A DNA stretch of 64,000 bases, from contig JAUIBR010000025.1 in NCBI GenBank assembly GCA_030427705.1, positions 1 to 64,000 of the forward strand, read 5' to 3'. Each line of letters begins with the position of its first letter. Position 1 is the first letter of the stretch. Below the pieces are notes generated by a model, which was given only the letters and a program-made list of their open reading frames with translations, was not told where the DNA came from and did not search any database. A program made the translations under genes and the position numbers. Shown here one piece after another: positions 17,518 through 26,946 of the stretch. Source of the stretch: a bacterium. Lineage in GTDB: Bacteria; Myxococcota_A; Bradymonadia; Bradymonadales; Bradymonadaceae.

Positions 17518-18596
17518 CTCGATTGGCACTCGTTTTGGCAGTCGCCTTTTTGAGCGCTGGATGCTTGGATGTCGGCAATGACCGTGTCGAGCAAGACCGA
17601 TTGGTGGGTAAAGCCACCATCGACGACGCCTCGATTGAAGTCTTCGACGGCCTCGCAACGGTTCGCGAGACATCCGAGCGCTCACTGACATTGTGGGGTA
17701 ATGCACCGCAATTCGACGTGTTCATCGACCCCGGGACGCAGACCGGAACATGGACGCTGAATCTACAAAACGTGATGTCGGACGTTCGAGTCGAGATCGA
17801 CGACCAGCAGATTGAACCTGATGCTCAGCCCATCGAGACCCGGCAAAGTTACACATTCGACCTCGATAGTCCGACCCGCGTGAGTGTCGTTGCTCCAGAT
17901 GCCGACGATTTGTCATCGTTCTACTTCATCGCTTTCGCGGATATTCAGCGACGAATCGATGAGGTCGACGACATCTACGCTCAGATGGCCCAATTCCCCG
18001 AGGCTCGATTCTGCCTGATTAGCGGCGACCTCACCCCGAACGGGGGCTTCGACGAGTTTGTGCGATTTCAAAAGGAGCTCGAAGCGCTTCCGATTCCGTG
18101 TTTTGCGACGTTGGGTAACCACGACCTGAGCGGCGACGACCACTACTTCCACAAGTTCTTTGGGCGCGGAAACCAAAGCTGGGTCTTTCGAGGCGTTCGA
18201 TTCACGTTTGTCGACTCGGCAACGGCGGGCGTTTCGACCGATGCCTGGCCGTGGATCAATGGGTGGTTGGAAGAGGGTGCTGATGATGCGCACCTCGTGA
18301 TGATGCACATTCCGCCGCTTGACCCAAATGGGTTTCGAAACGGGGCGTTTGCCACGCGGGCTGAGGCCAACAAACTCATCAACAAGCTCAACGAGTACAA
18401 CGTCGACATCGCGATCTATGGCCATGTCCACACGTTCTACGCGTTCACGGATGGCGATGTGCCGTCGTATGTCACGGGCGGTGGGGGTGGCATTCCGCAA
18501 CGCTTTGACGGTATCGGACGCCACTTCTTGCTTATCCGCGGCGATTCGCAGACGCAGAACTTCAACGCGTCGATCGAGCGCGTTTTTCCTGACTAG
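17514..18596 (+). CDS. Metallophosphoesterase (calcineurin-like) lipoprotein, second copy
   Basis: 360 residues from ATG 17514, overlapping the preceding stop by four bases; a longer upstream frame is rejected because this start gives a clean lipoprotein signal ending in 'FLSAGC'. The domain order equals the copy at 15274: N-terminal beta domain with the shared 'VGKA' and 'LTLWGNAPQF' region, then 'FADIQ' (again Gln instead of His), 'ISGDLTPNG', 'LGNHDLSG', 'MHIPPLDPNG' and 'YGHVHTFYAF'. All catalytic motifs are kept, so both copies should be active. The TAG stop shares CTAG with the stop of the convergent kinase gene. Whether the copies differ in substrate cannot be seen. Confidence 0.9.
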   Translation: MTRLALVLAVAFLSAGCLDVGNDRVEQDRLVGKATIDDASIEVFDGLATVRETSERSLTLWGNAPQFDVFIDPGTQTGTWTLNLQNVMSDVRVEIDDQQIEPDAQPIETRQSYTFDLDSPTRVSVVAPDADDLSSFYFIAFADIQRRIDEVDDIYAQMAQFPEARFCLISGDLTPNGGFDEFVRFQKELEALPIPCFATLGNHDLSGDDHYFHKFFGRGNQSWVFRGVRFTFVDSATAGVSTDAWPWINGWLEEGADDAHLVMMHIPPLDPNGFRNGAFATRAEANKLINKLNEYNVDIAIYGHVHTFYAFTDGDVPSYVTGGGGGIPQRFDGIGRHFLLIRGDSQTQNFNASIERVFPD

Positions 18597-21500
18597 CTTG
18601 GCAGGTAGCCCTGCAGATCTTCGTGGGGTTCCAGCAGCGCGATGACGCGTTTGCGCAGCTCCGCCGCACGTTGGGTCGCACCATTCGTTTCCAGGTAGGA
18701 CAACGCTCGAGTCAGCGCCCGCGCGTGGAGTGTGTTGGGTCGCAGGTCTCCAAAGTTGGTCGCGTCTTCGAGCAGGCTGTCGTAGGCCTCGAAATCGCTC
18801 AAGCCCGCGGCTACCGCCAGTTGGGCATCCCAGGGATGTGTCGACTTCGCTCCGGCGCCCGATTCAAAACGGGCGGCAATCTCTTCCAACTCAATCCGAG
18901 CGTCGACCAGTTTGCCTTGCTGCAGAAGGGCGCGCGCCATGTACTCCTGCGCTGAAAAGACAGATCCCGACCCTGGTGAGAAGATCTCAGCAAGGGATTT
19001 CGCCTTTCGGTGCTCGCGCTCCGCAGCCTCGTATTCACCTGAAGCATCAGCCGCGAATCCCATGAGATTATGTAGGTGAGCTCGAAGGTGGGGCTGGCCA
19101 GTCGCCTCGGCTAGTTTCAGCGCGACATCAATGCGGTCGGTTGCTTCTTTGAGGTCCTTTCGTGTCAACGCGTAGTGAATCAGGGTCTCCTGCACGCGCA
19201 GCTTCCATGCAGGTACGTCACAGTTTCGCAGGACCTCATTTCCCATCTCGACCATGTCGTCCCAACGGCGTTCGTGGGATGCGAGCGACGTCGCGAACAT
19301 CAATGCGAAGCACCGCGTGCCGATTGAGATTCCCGGCTCCGACGCCGCCTTTTGCAGAAGCTCTCGGCCCCGCTCTCGGTCACCTTTATGAACAGTCGCC
19401 CAGCCCGCGAGCGCGAAAACGACTGCGCGGTGGTCGGCAGTCCGACGCTTTTCTGCAATCGCGACCGCGTTATCAAACATCTTGCGACCCCGTTCGACAT
19501 TATCGAGTCGGGCGGAGGTCACCAGTGGGACGGCCTGATGTGCAAGCGCGAGGGCCCGCGCACTGTTGCGTGGTCCTTTGCCCTGCACATCCAGAGCGCG
19601 GTCCAGCATCTCGCCCAGCTCGCCGTATTCAGCGGAGTCCAAGCGTTCGCGGGCCTTCTCCAACGCTTCGAAGATTGCCAGCTGGGCAGCCATCGGATTG
19701 CCACCGTCGAGCAGGTGTTTTGCCATCCTGCGGGCAAGCATCGGGTGGCCGGAGCTATACCGCGTAGCCAACATGCGAGAGACGAATCCGTTCGCTTCCG
19801 CCCAACCGCCTTTCTCTTTGGCTTCGTCTTGGACAGTCGCACGCATCAACGGGTGCTGCCAGCGAAGCCATGTGCCAACAGGCCGAGCTATCGCGGCCTT
19901 AACGAGGTGCTCTTCAAAATTCTCGATCGGTCGGTTGCCCGTTAGCTCCCACGCCGCTTCGAACTCTGCCGGATCCCATTGCTCACCGAGCGCTGCGCAA
20001 ATACGGAGCGCCAGAACCGACAGCTCGGGGGCCGTCTTCGAAGCGGACCGCATGATGAACGAGAGCATTCTGCCCTCGAAAATCTTCGAAAGCTCCGCGG
20101 GAACGAGGTCCGTCACAAGCTGATGCTTACCCGTATCGGTAAGGGTGAGGCTTCCTTCGTTGCGCCATTGTTCGACGAGCTCTAGCGCAAACAGTGGGTA
20201 CCCGGCCGCCAATGACTCAACTTGGGATGCAATCTTGGGCGGAATGCCCAATTGGTTGCGTACCAACTCAGCCATCTCGGTTGGGCTCAGAGGGTTGAGT
20301 TTCAGAACCTCAACATCCGGATGGTCTTCGAGGTCGAGGCGTTCATTGGCCGTCAGGACCACAAGGCAATGCCCGGGCGGGTTATCAAGCACGGCTTGAA
20401 CCAAACCGATGGTATCTGGGTTCGCATCATGCATGAGCACGCAGGTAGCCGCGTGTCGTCCGTCTAGTTGAATGACCGTGCGCACCAGCTCGCGCCGTTG
20501 GTTTGGTGTTAGCGCCAGTGAGATTCGCTCGTCCGGCTTGCTCGACGTCTGTGAGACGAGCCCCGCCAGCCCCTCAAGTTGTTCTTCCGGCATTTCGCCC
20601 AGCAGGTGCTCGATACGTTGCTGGCAGGCATCAGGGCCAAGCCCAATGGTGCGGAAGCGTTGCGACAATAGCCACGAAAGCGCATCGCTTGACGACTCGG
20701 TCTGATACGTCGCCACATTCGTGCGCTCTCGCCACTTCTCGCCGATCCAATTGGCCATTCGTGAAGACCCGAGCCCGCGGTCCGCCCGAATGATGACGAC
20801 CTTTGTCTCACCCGCTTCTGCGGCCTCCGCCGCCGCGTTCAGCGCGTTCTTCTCCCGTTCCCGGCCAATCGCCGGGAGGCGACGAATGCCGAACATGCCA
20901 AGACCGTAGGGAAGTGCAGGAAGCTCGGTGACACGGGTTGGCGTGTGACCGGCCAACTCGACCAGGGCGTCCGCCGCCTCGATCGCAGTCTGATAGCGGT
21001 CTCGCCAGTCTTTCTGGGTCATGCGCTGAATCCACTCTTCGAGCCCATCGGGCACGTCGAGAAACGGCTTGAGCGCTGGGAACTTGTGATTGAGGTGCTT
21101 GTTTGCGACGTCAAACAGGTTCTGACCTGAGAATGGCGCTTTGCCGCAAACCATCAGGTACGCAAGGATTCCAACCGAATACACGTCGGTCCACGGACCG
21201 TAATCTCGCCAATGCCCCAGAATCTGCTCCGGACTCATATAACGAGGCGTTCCGGTGGCTTCCTCGGTGTTTCTTGCAGTGTAGTCCGAGGCTTCCGTCG
21301 CGGTCTGCCGCTCCATCCCATGCGAGATTCCGAAATCCGCGAGTGCAATTCGACCATTTTCGAATCGCATGATGTTGTCAGGCTTGATGTCTCGATGCAC
21401 CACGCCATGCGCATGCGAATGTGAAAGGCCGCGCAACACCGCGTGGAGCGCTTCGATAATACTGTCAATATCTTGCAGGTTTTTGCGCTGGACGGGCCCT

Positions 21501-21880
21501 TCGGCCTTTTCCATCACGAAGTAGGGACAATCCGCAGAAAGTCCTTTGACTGTGCGCGCTTCGTTGGGGAGCGTTCCATAGTCGATGACGCGCACGATAT
21601 TTGGATGATCCAGTCGCGCGGACGCCTCGATCTCCCGAAGGAAGCGCTTCTGGAACTCCGGCCGCTTCGCGTACACGCGTGTCAGCATCTTCATCGCCAC
21701 CGGTGTGCCGGAGGTGCGGTGGATTGCTTCCCACACCTGTCCCATCGCGCCTTGTCCAAGGGGCACGGTCAGGTCGTAGGCATCAACGGCGAGTACGGTT
21801 TCGGTCACAGTTCGAGCGGCTTTTCTATGAACGGTTGTAGTTCGCTTATACGCGCTTGGCCGTCGATTGTGAAACAGCAT
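18593..21880 (-). CDS. Ser/Thr protein kinase fused to an ATPase-like and a TPR region
   Basis: 1095 residues in three parts. A Hanks-type kinase (about 30-320) has the glycine loop 'GQGAMGQVW', 'VAMKML' lysine, 'HRDIKPDN' catalytic loop, 'DFGIS' and 'SPEQILGHW', so it looks active. An AAA_16/STAND-like region (about 335-600) starts with 'AIGREREKNAL', but its P-loop reads 'RADRGLGSSRMA' without the Lys expected in GxGK(S/T). A long helical region with TPR-like repeats fills about 640-1080 ('EAAEREHRKAKSLAEIFSPG'). Such kinase-ATPase-TPR fusions are typical of Myxococcota and allied bacteria. ATG 21880 is used; no good ribosome site is seen, and a GTG at 21808 just before the kinase domain is an alternative. 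It is cytoplasmic, with no membrane segment. Confidence 0.9.
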   Translation of the reverse strand: MLFHNRRPSAYKRTTTVHRKAARTVTETVLAVDAYDLTVPLGQGAMGQVWEAIHRTSGTPVAMKMLTRVYAKRPEFQKRFLREIEASARLDHPNIVRVIDYGTLPNEARTVKGLSADCPYFVMEKAEGPVQRKNLQDIDSIIEALHAVLRGLSHSHAHGVVHRDIKPDNIMRFENGRIALADFGISHGMERQTATEASDYTARNTEEATGTPRYMSPEQILGHWRDYGPWTDVYSVGILAYLMVCGKAPFSGQNLFDVANKHLNHKFPALKPFLDVPDGLEEWIQRMTQKDWRDRYQTAIEAADALVELAGHTPTRVTELPALPYGLGMFGIRRLPAIGREREKNALNAAAEAAEAGETKVVIIRADRGLGSSRMANWIGEKWRERTNVATYQTESSSDALSWLLSQRFRTIGLGPDACQQRIEHLLGEMPEEQLEGLAGLVSQTSSKPDERISLALTPNQRRELVRTVIQLDGRHAATCVLMHDANPDTIGLVQAVLDNPPGHCLVVLTANERLDLEDHPDVEVLKLNPLSPTEMAELVRNQLGIPPKIASQVESLAAGYPLFALELVEQWRNEGSLTLTDTGKHQLVTDLVPAELSKIFEGRMLSFIMRSASKTAPELSVLALRICAALGEQWDPAEFEAAWELTGNRPIENFEEHLVKAAIARPVGTWLRWQHPLMRATVQDEAKEKGGWAEANGFVSRMLATRYSSGHPMLARRMAKHLLDGGNPMAAQLAIFEALEKARERLDSAEYGELGEMLDRALDVQGKGPRNSARALALAHQAVPLVTSARLDNVERGRKMFDNAVAIAEKRRTADHRAVVFALAGWATVHKGDRERGRELLQKAASEPGISIGTRCFALMFATSLASHERRWDDMVEMGNEVLRNCDVPAWKLRVQETLIHYALTRKDLKEATDRIDVALKLAEATGQPHLRAHLHNLMGFAADASGEYEAAEREHRKAKSLAEIFSPGSGSVFSAQEYMARALLQQGKLVDARIELEEIAARFESGAGAKSTHPWDAQLAVAAGLSDFEAYDSLLEDATNFGDLRPNTLHARALTRALSYLETNGATQRAAELRKRVIALLEPHEDLQGYLPS

Positions 21881-21953
21881 CGATGTCGAGAAGTTTGAGC
21901 CAAGCCGCGACTCAGTGTAATCTATCGATTAACACCCACTCTTCAGGTTGCCC

Positions 21954-24299
21954 ATGTTCTCACGCTCACTCGCACTATGCGTGGCCGTCTCCCTATTGAC
22001 GGGCTGTAACCTATTCTTGTCCCTGGATCCGGTTGACTCCGAAAATCGCAGCGAAACAGACCAGGGCATGGATATGGGCTCTGATTTTCCCAACTCCAAT
22101 GACATGGATGTTGTGGATGACATGGACCGAATCGAAGACATGTCTGGCGACGCAGACATGGGCCCGCCGCCCGAAGGCAATTGGATTGCGATCGGGCTTG
22201 GTGATCGACAGGGCTGCGGAATCGCTCGAGGTGGGCAGGCCTATTGTTGGGGTGCCAATGATCACGGGCAGCTCGGCACGGGTGATGACAATTGGTACAT
22301 CCGGCCCACCGCGGTTGATTCGACGGAAGCGTTCGTAGACATCGTTGTCGGGGGAGAACATGCCTGCGCGACCACCGCCGATGATCGTCTGTTCTGCTGG
22401 GGTGACGATGACAACTTCGGCAGCATTTTAGGTGACGGAAACAACCTGATTTCTCCAACGCAGTTTACGAATCCAGGGTTCGTCGAGATCGTTGCTGGCT
22501 TCTCGCACACGTGCGGACGAACGGCAGACAATCAGATGTATTGCCTTGGTGAGGACGACTTCGGTCAGACCGGTTTTGGACTGAATGGCGATATCGGATT
22601 GTTCACCCTGGTTCCAAACGTCGAGACCATTGATATCGCAGCCGGTCACCAGTTCACCTGCTACTTGGACCTTGAAGGCAAGCCTTGGTGCTGGGGACGG
22701 GAGTTCTGGGTTGCCGACTACGACGACGCGCAGACGTTCGAGATGCCATACAAGGTCAGCGATGACGTCTTCGTGAGCATTTCTGCCGGCAACGACCACG
22801 TCTGTGCCCTGGATGCCAACAACTCCGCCTGGTGTTGGGGGCTACCCTCGTGGATCGGTACGCTGACGACCTCCATGGATAAGACCATTCCATCGCAAGT
22901 GCTGACGGGACTTGAGTGGAAAGAGCTTCATTCTGGCGAGCAGTTCACGTGCGGCCTCGCGATGGATGACCAGGTGTACTGCTGGGGCGGGAACCGACGC
23001 GGAAAACTGGCTAACGGCGAAGAGAGTTCGACCGATTCGCCCGTCAACCCCATCGCCCCAATCGTGATGGCCGGGCCGTTTACTGGCCTCGCGGTAGGAA
23101 CGAACCATGGCTGTGTGCTCGACCAGGTTGGAGATGCCCATTGTTGGGGGCACAACAATCAAGGTCGGGTCGGCATTGGAGTTGCCGGCGAAACCGCGAC
23201 TCCGCAGTTGGTCAATACTGACCAGACTTTTGTGAAGACCGTTTCGGGCGAATACAGCTCGTGTGCGCTCACCGATACGGGTGATGTGTATTGTTGGGGA
23301 CGGGGCAACTACAACGCGCTTGGGAACGGGTCACTGGACCATCAGCTCACACCCGCTCAGGTTACCGCTGTTAGCGGAGCTACCGACCTCGTGATGTCCA
23401 GTTCAAACGTCTGTGCAGTCGTTCCCAATGACGTCCTGTGCTGGGGCTCGGGCAACTATGGCGTGCTGGGTCAGGGCAATCGCAATGACCAAGTCAGCCC
23501 CGTTTCCTTGGGTGGTCCCGAAACATTGGTGCAGCTCACCTTAGGCAACCAGACCGCTTGCGGAGTTTCCGCGAACAACACGGGTTACTGCTGGGGCTAC
23601 GGCCCGGTGTTAGCCGATATGACGGACAACACCTACTATACAACCCCGACTCCACTCTCGATGAACCATGGCCCCTACAAGTTCCTGGCTACCTCTTCCA
23701 CGGACCATTTCTGCGGCATCGACCCCAGCGACGACGCCTACTGCTGGGGCGACAATGGTGATGGTGAGCTCGGAGACGGGATGGGTGGTCCAGGCACGTA
23801 CATTGACATGCCTGTCGCGGTCACCGGCGGACTGAAGTGGAAGACCATCGACCTTGGTAATGAAGTCACATGCGGTATCACAACCGGTGACGCTGGGTAT
23901 TGTTGGGGCGAAGGCAATCAACACGGATTGGGCACTGGCTCATCGATCATGGTGCCCACAGAGCTCTCCGCAGGCGAGACCTGGCTCAACATTGACATGC
24001 ACGGTTCAGGCGGCTGTGGCGCAACGACAAGCGGAGAGGTCTATTGTTGGGGAAGCAACAACCGGCAACGTATGGGATTCACCTTCGGCAGCTCTAGCTC
24101 GCCGCGGCAGGTCAGCGGCATCACCGATGCGATCTGGGTTTCGCTAGGGGATTCGAATGCCTGCGCCGCCACAGCTAGTGGCGATACCTATTGCTGGGGT
24201 GCGCGAACGCACGGACGCTTGGGTGACGGTATCAACGCCATCATCTATGAACCCACACCAATCGACATGACCGATGTCGACGTCGCTCCCCTCGAATAG
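21954..24299 (+). CDS. RCC1-repeat lipoprotein
   Basis: 781 residues from ATG 21954. The signal peptide ends in 'SLLTGC', followed by a Asp/Met-rich acidic linker ('MDVVDDMDRIEDMSGDADMG'). The rest is about thirteen RCC1-type repeats, each marked by C....-...YCWG followed by 'N..GQLG.G' (for example 'YCWGANDHGQLGTG'), which build one or two seven-bladed beta-propellers. RCC1 repeats bind proteins; large numbers of such exported propellers are a trait of Myxococcota/Bradymonadales. It is likely on the outer membrane or surface. It stands alone between a divergent kinase gene and a small gene. Confidence 0.9.
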   Translation: MFSRSLALCVAVSLLTGCNLFLSLDPVDSENRSETDQGMDMGSDFPNSNDMDVVDDMDRIEDMSGDADMGPPPEGNWIAIGLGDRQGCGIARGGQAYCWGANDHGQLGTGDDNWYIRPTAVDSTEAFVDIVVGGEHACATTADDRLFCWGDDDNFGSILGDGNNLISPTQFTNPGFVEIVAGFSHTCGRTADNQMYCLGEDDFGQTGFGLNGDIGLFTLVPNVETIDIAAGHQFTCYLDLEGKPWCWGREFWVADYDDAQTFEMPYKVSDDVFVSISAGNDHVCALDANNSAWCWGLPSWIGTLTTSMDKTIPSQVLTGLEWKELHSGEQFTCGLAMDDQVYCWGGNRRGKLANGEESSTDSPVNPIAPIVMAGPFTGLAVGTNHGCVLDQVGDAHCWGHNNQGRVGIGVAGETATPQLVNTDQTFVKTVSGEYSSCALTDTGDVYCWGRGNYNALGNGSLDHQLTPAQVTAVSGATDLVMSSSNVCAVVPNDVLCWGSGNYGVLGQGNRNDQVSPVSLGGPETLVQLTLGNQTACGVSANNTGYCWGYGPVLADMTDNTYYTTPTPLSMNHGPYKFLATSSTDHFCGIDPSDDAYCWGDNGDGELGDGMGGPGTYIDMPVAVTGGLKWKTIDLGNEVTCGITTGDAGYCWGEGNQHGLGTGSSIMVPTELSAGETWLNIDMHGSGGCGATTSGEVYCWGSNNRQRMGFTFGSSSSPRQVSGITDAIWVSLGDSNACAATASGDTYCWGARTHGRLGDGINAIIYEPTPIDMTDVDVAPLE

Positions 24300-24472
24300 T
24301 TTCCGCATCCCGCTGACATAGATGTCCGAAATCTGGGGGGTTCGTCTGGCTCATTTTTGTGCCTGGTATGGTAAAGCGCGCGCAGAATATAGAGCAAAAG
24401 GTGTCGCCCACATGTTTGGCAGACGTCTTGCAGAACCTCAATACGGGTATGGACCCGAAGCGAGGTAGCAGT

Positions 24473-24661
24473 ATGAAAGTCATCAAATCTTGGACAATCG
24501 GAACAAAGGTCATCGAAATCACACACGAAACGGGTATCGCGAATGAATCCGCGCGGTGGGAGTTTCGTGTCGACGGTGAAGTGAAGATCTACGGTACCGG
24601 AACGCCTCGAAAGGCTCGTGAGGCAGTGTTTGCGCGCCGAAATCTCGCTTACCTCGGATAG
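24473..24661 (+). CDS. Small hypothetical protein
   Basis: 62 residues from ATG 24473, preceded by GAGGTAG at a good distance; longer in-frame starts at 24449 and 24359 lack a comparable site. The protein is a compact alpha/beta sequence: 'MKVIKSWTIGTKVIEITHE', then 'ARWEFRVDGEVKIYGTG' and a basic helical end 'PRKAREAVFARRNLAYLG'. No family is recognised. It has no signal peptide. The neighbours (RCC1 lipoprotein, cytochrome c) give no functional clue. The coding call rests on the ribosome site and the protein-like composition. Confidence 0.5.
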   Translation: MKVIKSWTIGTKVIEITHETGIANESARWEFRVDGEVKIYGTGTPRKAREAVFARRNLAYLG

Positions 24662-24739
24662 GTTGTCGCCCAATATTGACGCGAATTCACTTTGCATTCA
24701 TCATCGACCCAACGCAATTCAGTCGAAAAAGGTGTAGCA

Positions 24740-25111
24740 GTGAAACGACTCGCATTGATGTGTATGAGTATCCTCGTATTGGCCGCCTGCGGTGGTGATG
24801 ACGAAGAAGGAAACAACGCCAACAACAACACTGACCGCGCAGCAACAATCGCAGCGCTCACGGGCGTCGCTGCCGACGCACAGACGAACTACACGCAAGT
24901 TTGTGTGACCTGTCATGGCGTGGATGGAACGGGCGTCGACGGGCTCGGAAACGACCTGACCGCCAGCTCGTATACCAAAGAGCAGACGATCGACATTATC
25001 CTGAATGGGACGACCGGTGTAACGCCGGCAATGTCGGCGTATGGCAGCACGTTCAATGACCAAGAGATTGCAGACTTGACGCAATACTCATTGGATCTGC
25101 AGTCAAACTAG
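24740..25111 (+). CDS. c-type cytochrome lipoprotein
   Basis: 123 residues from GTG 24740 (AAAGGTG upstream), chosen because it starts the signal peptide 'KRLALMCMSILVLAAC' with a lipobox Cys. A short acidic and Asn-rich linker leads to a cytochrome c domain with the haem-attachment motif 'CVTCHG' and a distal axial Met candidate in 'GVTPAMSAYG'. The single haem and small size match class I cytochromes that carry electrons between membrane complexes. As a lipoprotein it would be anchored facing the periplasm. It overlaps the convergent PilZ gene by nine bases. Confidence 0.9.
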   Translation: MKRLALMCMSILVLAACGGDDEEGNNANNNTDRAATIAALTGVAADAQTNYTQVCVTCHGVDGTGVDGLGNDLTASSYTKEQTIDIILNGTTGVTPAMSAYGSTFNDQEIADLTQYSLDLQSN

Positions 25112-25480
25112 CCAGCTGATTTCAGCAGCAAATTGGGGCGAAACTTCGGTAAACTCAATGCCGTAGCCGGGCTGCGTGAGTGTCATCCCTTCACCAGGAA
25201 TCTCGCGCATGCCTTCCAGTTGATGTCGTCGGACGCGTCCGCCGAGGCGGTGCACTCTGTCCGATCCGGGCAGGGCGAACTGAAGCCAGACGAACTCTTG
25301 GTCAACGACTTCTGGAAGCACCACAAACAGGCCGGATTTGCTGATATCGGTCGTGTAGCCCTCGTAAACAACATCACCGACACGCACCAAAACGGACGTT
25401 TGCATTTGGGCACGTTGCGCCGAGCGGGTACCGCCGAGCTCGATGTCCGAGAAGTGTTCTACTGTGTGGAATTGCGACAT
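25103..25480 (-). CDS. PilZ-domain protein
   Basis: 125 residues from ATG 25480, which has GGAGGT five bases upstream; the longer frame to 25510 is not needed. It is nearly a lone PilZ domain: an RxxxR-like N-terminal element ('RSAQRAQ') and the 'DISKSGLFVVLP' (D-x-S-x-x-G) motif, followed by beta strands ending 'PGYGIEFTEVSP'. PilZ domains bind cyclic-di-GMP through exactly these two motifs; the spacing here is that of the Myxococcota single-domain type, so binding is likely but not certain. It is cytoplasmic, probably a c-di-GMP effector for motility or envelope functions. The target is unknown. Confidence 0.85.
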   Translation of the reverse strand: MSQFHTVEHFSDIELGGTRSAQRAQMQTSVLVRVGDVVYEGYTTDISKSGLFVVLPEVVDQEFVWLQFALPGSDRVHRLGGRVRRHQLEGMREIPGEGMTLTQPGYGIEFTEVSPQFAAEISWLV

Positions 25481-25673
25481 GGTGACCTCCGTCGAATGTT
25501 CGACGATCAAACTAGCCGCGATATTTACTTTGGTTAGTTAGAAAAGGTTCCTTGTTATGTTTGAAAAAGTAAAACAATTGATGGCAGGTTGGTCCATTTT
25601 CCCGGATTGAGAATGCGGGGCGAACGACCTAGTCTATAAGCCGTATTTTGAAAACGAAGCTGGGTATCAAGTG

Positions 25674-26921
25674 ATGAAATTGCATCAAACGTTGATGTTG
25701 GCAGTAGCGGTCTGCCTTGTGAGTTGCAGTGATGATTCGTCGACACAGACGAACAACACGAACAATTCAAACAACGTCAACAACTCGAATAACGTCAACA
25801 ACGTCAATAACGTCAACAACGTCAATAACGTCAATAACGTCAACAACGTCAATAACTCAAACAACGCCAACAATATGGTGGATATGGGTGAAGACATGCC
25901 GCCCGAGGTTTACGACGAGTACCTCTACGTTGCGACAACCGACGGTATTATCACCGTGTATCAGGTGAATCAGGATACAGGTGAGCTGACGCTGGAAGGT
26001 TCATTTGACCGAGGTGGACGCATCACCTTCCTCGCCTTCTCGCCGGACGGTGAGTATCTGTACGCAACGAATCAGAACAATATCGATGGATTTGGGATTG
26101 ATGGTGTTGTGCCAACGTATATCGAGTCCGGGACGAGCTCAGGAGGGGGCACGCATCTGGAGGTTACGGAGTCTGGTCAGCATGTCCTTTCGGCTTCGTA
26201 CGGCGACGATCTTGTCGCCTTGCACGCCATCGGCAACGACGGAGCGCCTGGTGATGTGGCCCAGACCTTGGGCGGACAGAATGATCCGACGTTCTGTGAA
26301 AACGCGCACCAAGTGCGTGTGAGAGGCGCGTTTGCTTACATTCCGTGTTTGGGGTCTGACCACATTGCGGTCGTGCAATTGAACGAGGCTCAAAACTCAA
26401 TGACTGCGCTCACACCCGCGGATACCGCAGTGGGTGCGGGTCCCAGGCATATGGACTTTCACCCCATCTTGGACGTGGCATACGTCATCAACGAGACCAA
26501 CGGCACGGTTGAGGTTTTCAGCGTCTCAGGTGGTAGCCTGACTCGAACCCAGACGGTGAGCACGTTGCCCGATGGCGTCACCGATCCCGCCCGTTCCTCG
26601 GACATTCACGTTTCGCGAGACGGCAAGTTCGTCTACGGCATCAACCGCCAGCCGCAAAACAATATCGCCATCTTCTCGGTCGATAGTATTGGAGCGCTCA
26701 CGCCGGTTGGCCATGTGTCGACCGGTGGTGACCACGCGCGTACCTTCTCGCTCACGCGGGATAACCGCTTTATGTACGTCGGTAATTCGAACTCTCAGAC
26801 CATCACGGTGTTCTCGCGTGATGAGACGACCGGTGGGTTGAGCCAGGTTGATTCCTACGATGGGTTTAGTGACCGAATCTTCTTTGTCGGCACCCACACG
26901 GTTGCGTCGTCTAGTCAATGA
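25674..26921 (+). CDS. Lactonase-family beta-propeller lipoprotein with Asn-rich linker
   Basis: 415 residues from ATG 25674 (a GTG directly before it is also possible). A signal peptide ends in 'VCLVSC'. A linker of about 40 residues consists almost only of NNx triplets (NNS, NNV, NNA). A seven-bladed propeller follows, with repeated strand patterns 'FLAFSPDGEYLYATNQN', 'HVSRDGKFVYGINRQ' and 'DNRFMYVGNSNSQTITVF', typical of the 6-phosphogluconolactonase/lactonase family (PF10282). Most exported members have unknown substrates, so no sugar-phosphate role is claimed. It is likely envelope-anchored. The next gene starts 25 bases downstream. Confidence 0.85.
   Translation: MKLHQTLMLAVAVCLVSCSDDSSTQTNNTNNSNNVNNSNNVNNVNNVNNVNNVNNVNNVNNSNNANNMVDMGEDMPPEVYDEYLYVATTDGIITVYQVNQDTGELTLEGSFDRGGRITFLAFSPDGEYLYATNQNNIDGFGIDGVVPTYIESGTSSGGGTHLEVTESGQHVLSASYGDDLVALHAIGNDGAPGDVAQTLGGQNDPTFCENAHQVRVRGAFAYIPCLGSDHIAVVQLNEAQNSMTALTPADTAVGAGPRHMDFHPILDVAYVINETNGTVEVFSVSGGSLTRTQTVSTLPDGVTDPARSSDIHVSRDGKFVYGINRQPQNNIAIFSVDSIGALTPVGHVSTGGDHARTFSLTRDNRFMYVGNSNSQTITVFSRDETTGGLSQVDSYDGFSDRIFFVGTHTVASSSQ
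25764..25878 (+). repeat. Nine-base coding minisatellite encoding the Asn-rich linker
   Basis: About thirteen 9-bp units of the form AAC/AAT-AAC-XXX, where XXX is mostly GTC, lie in frame inside the lactonase-like lipoprotein. Asn codons alternate AAC and AAT, so the tract is not perfectly homogeneous at DNA level. Confidence 0.8.
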
Positions 26922-26946
26922 CTTAGGGCCGTGATAGGCAATACTC

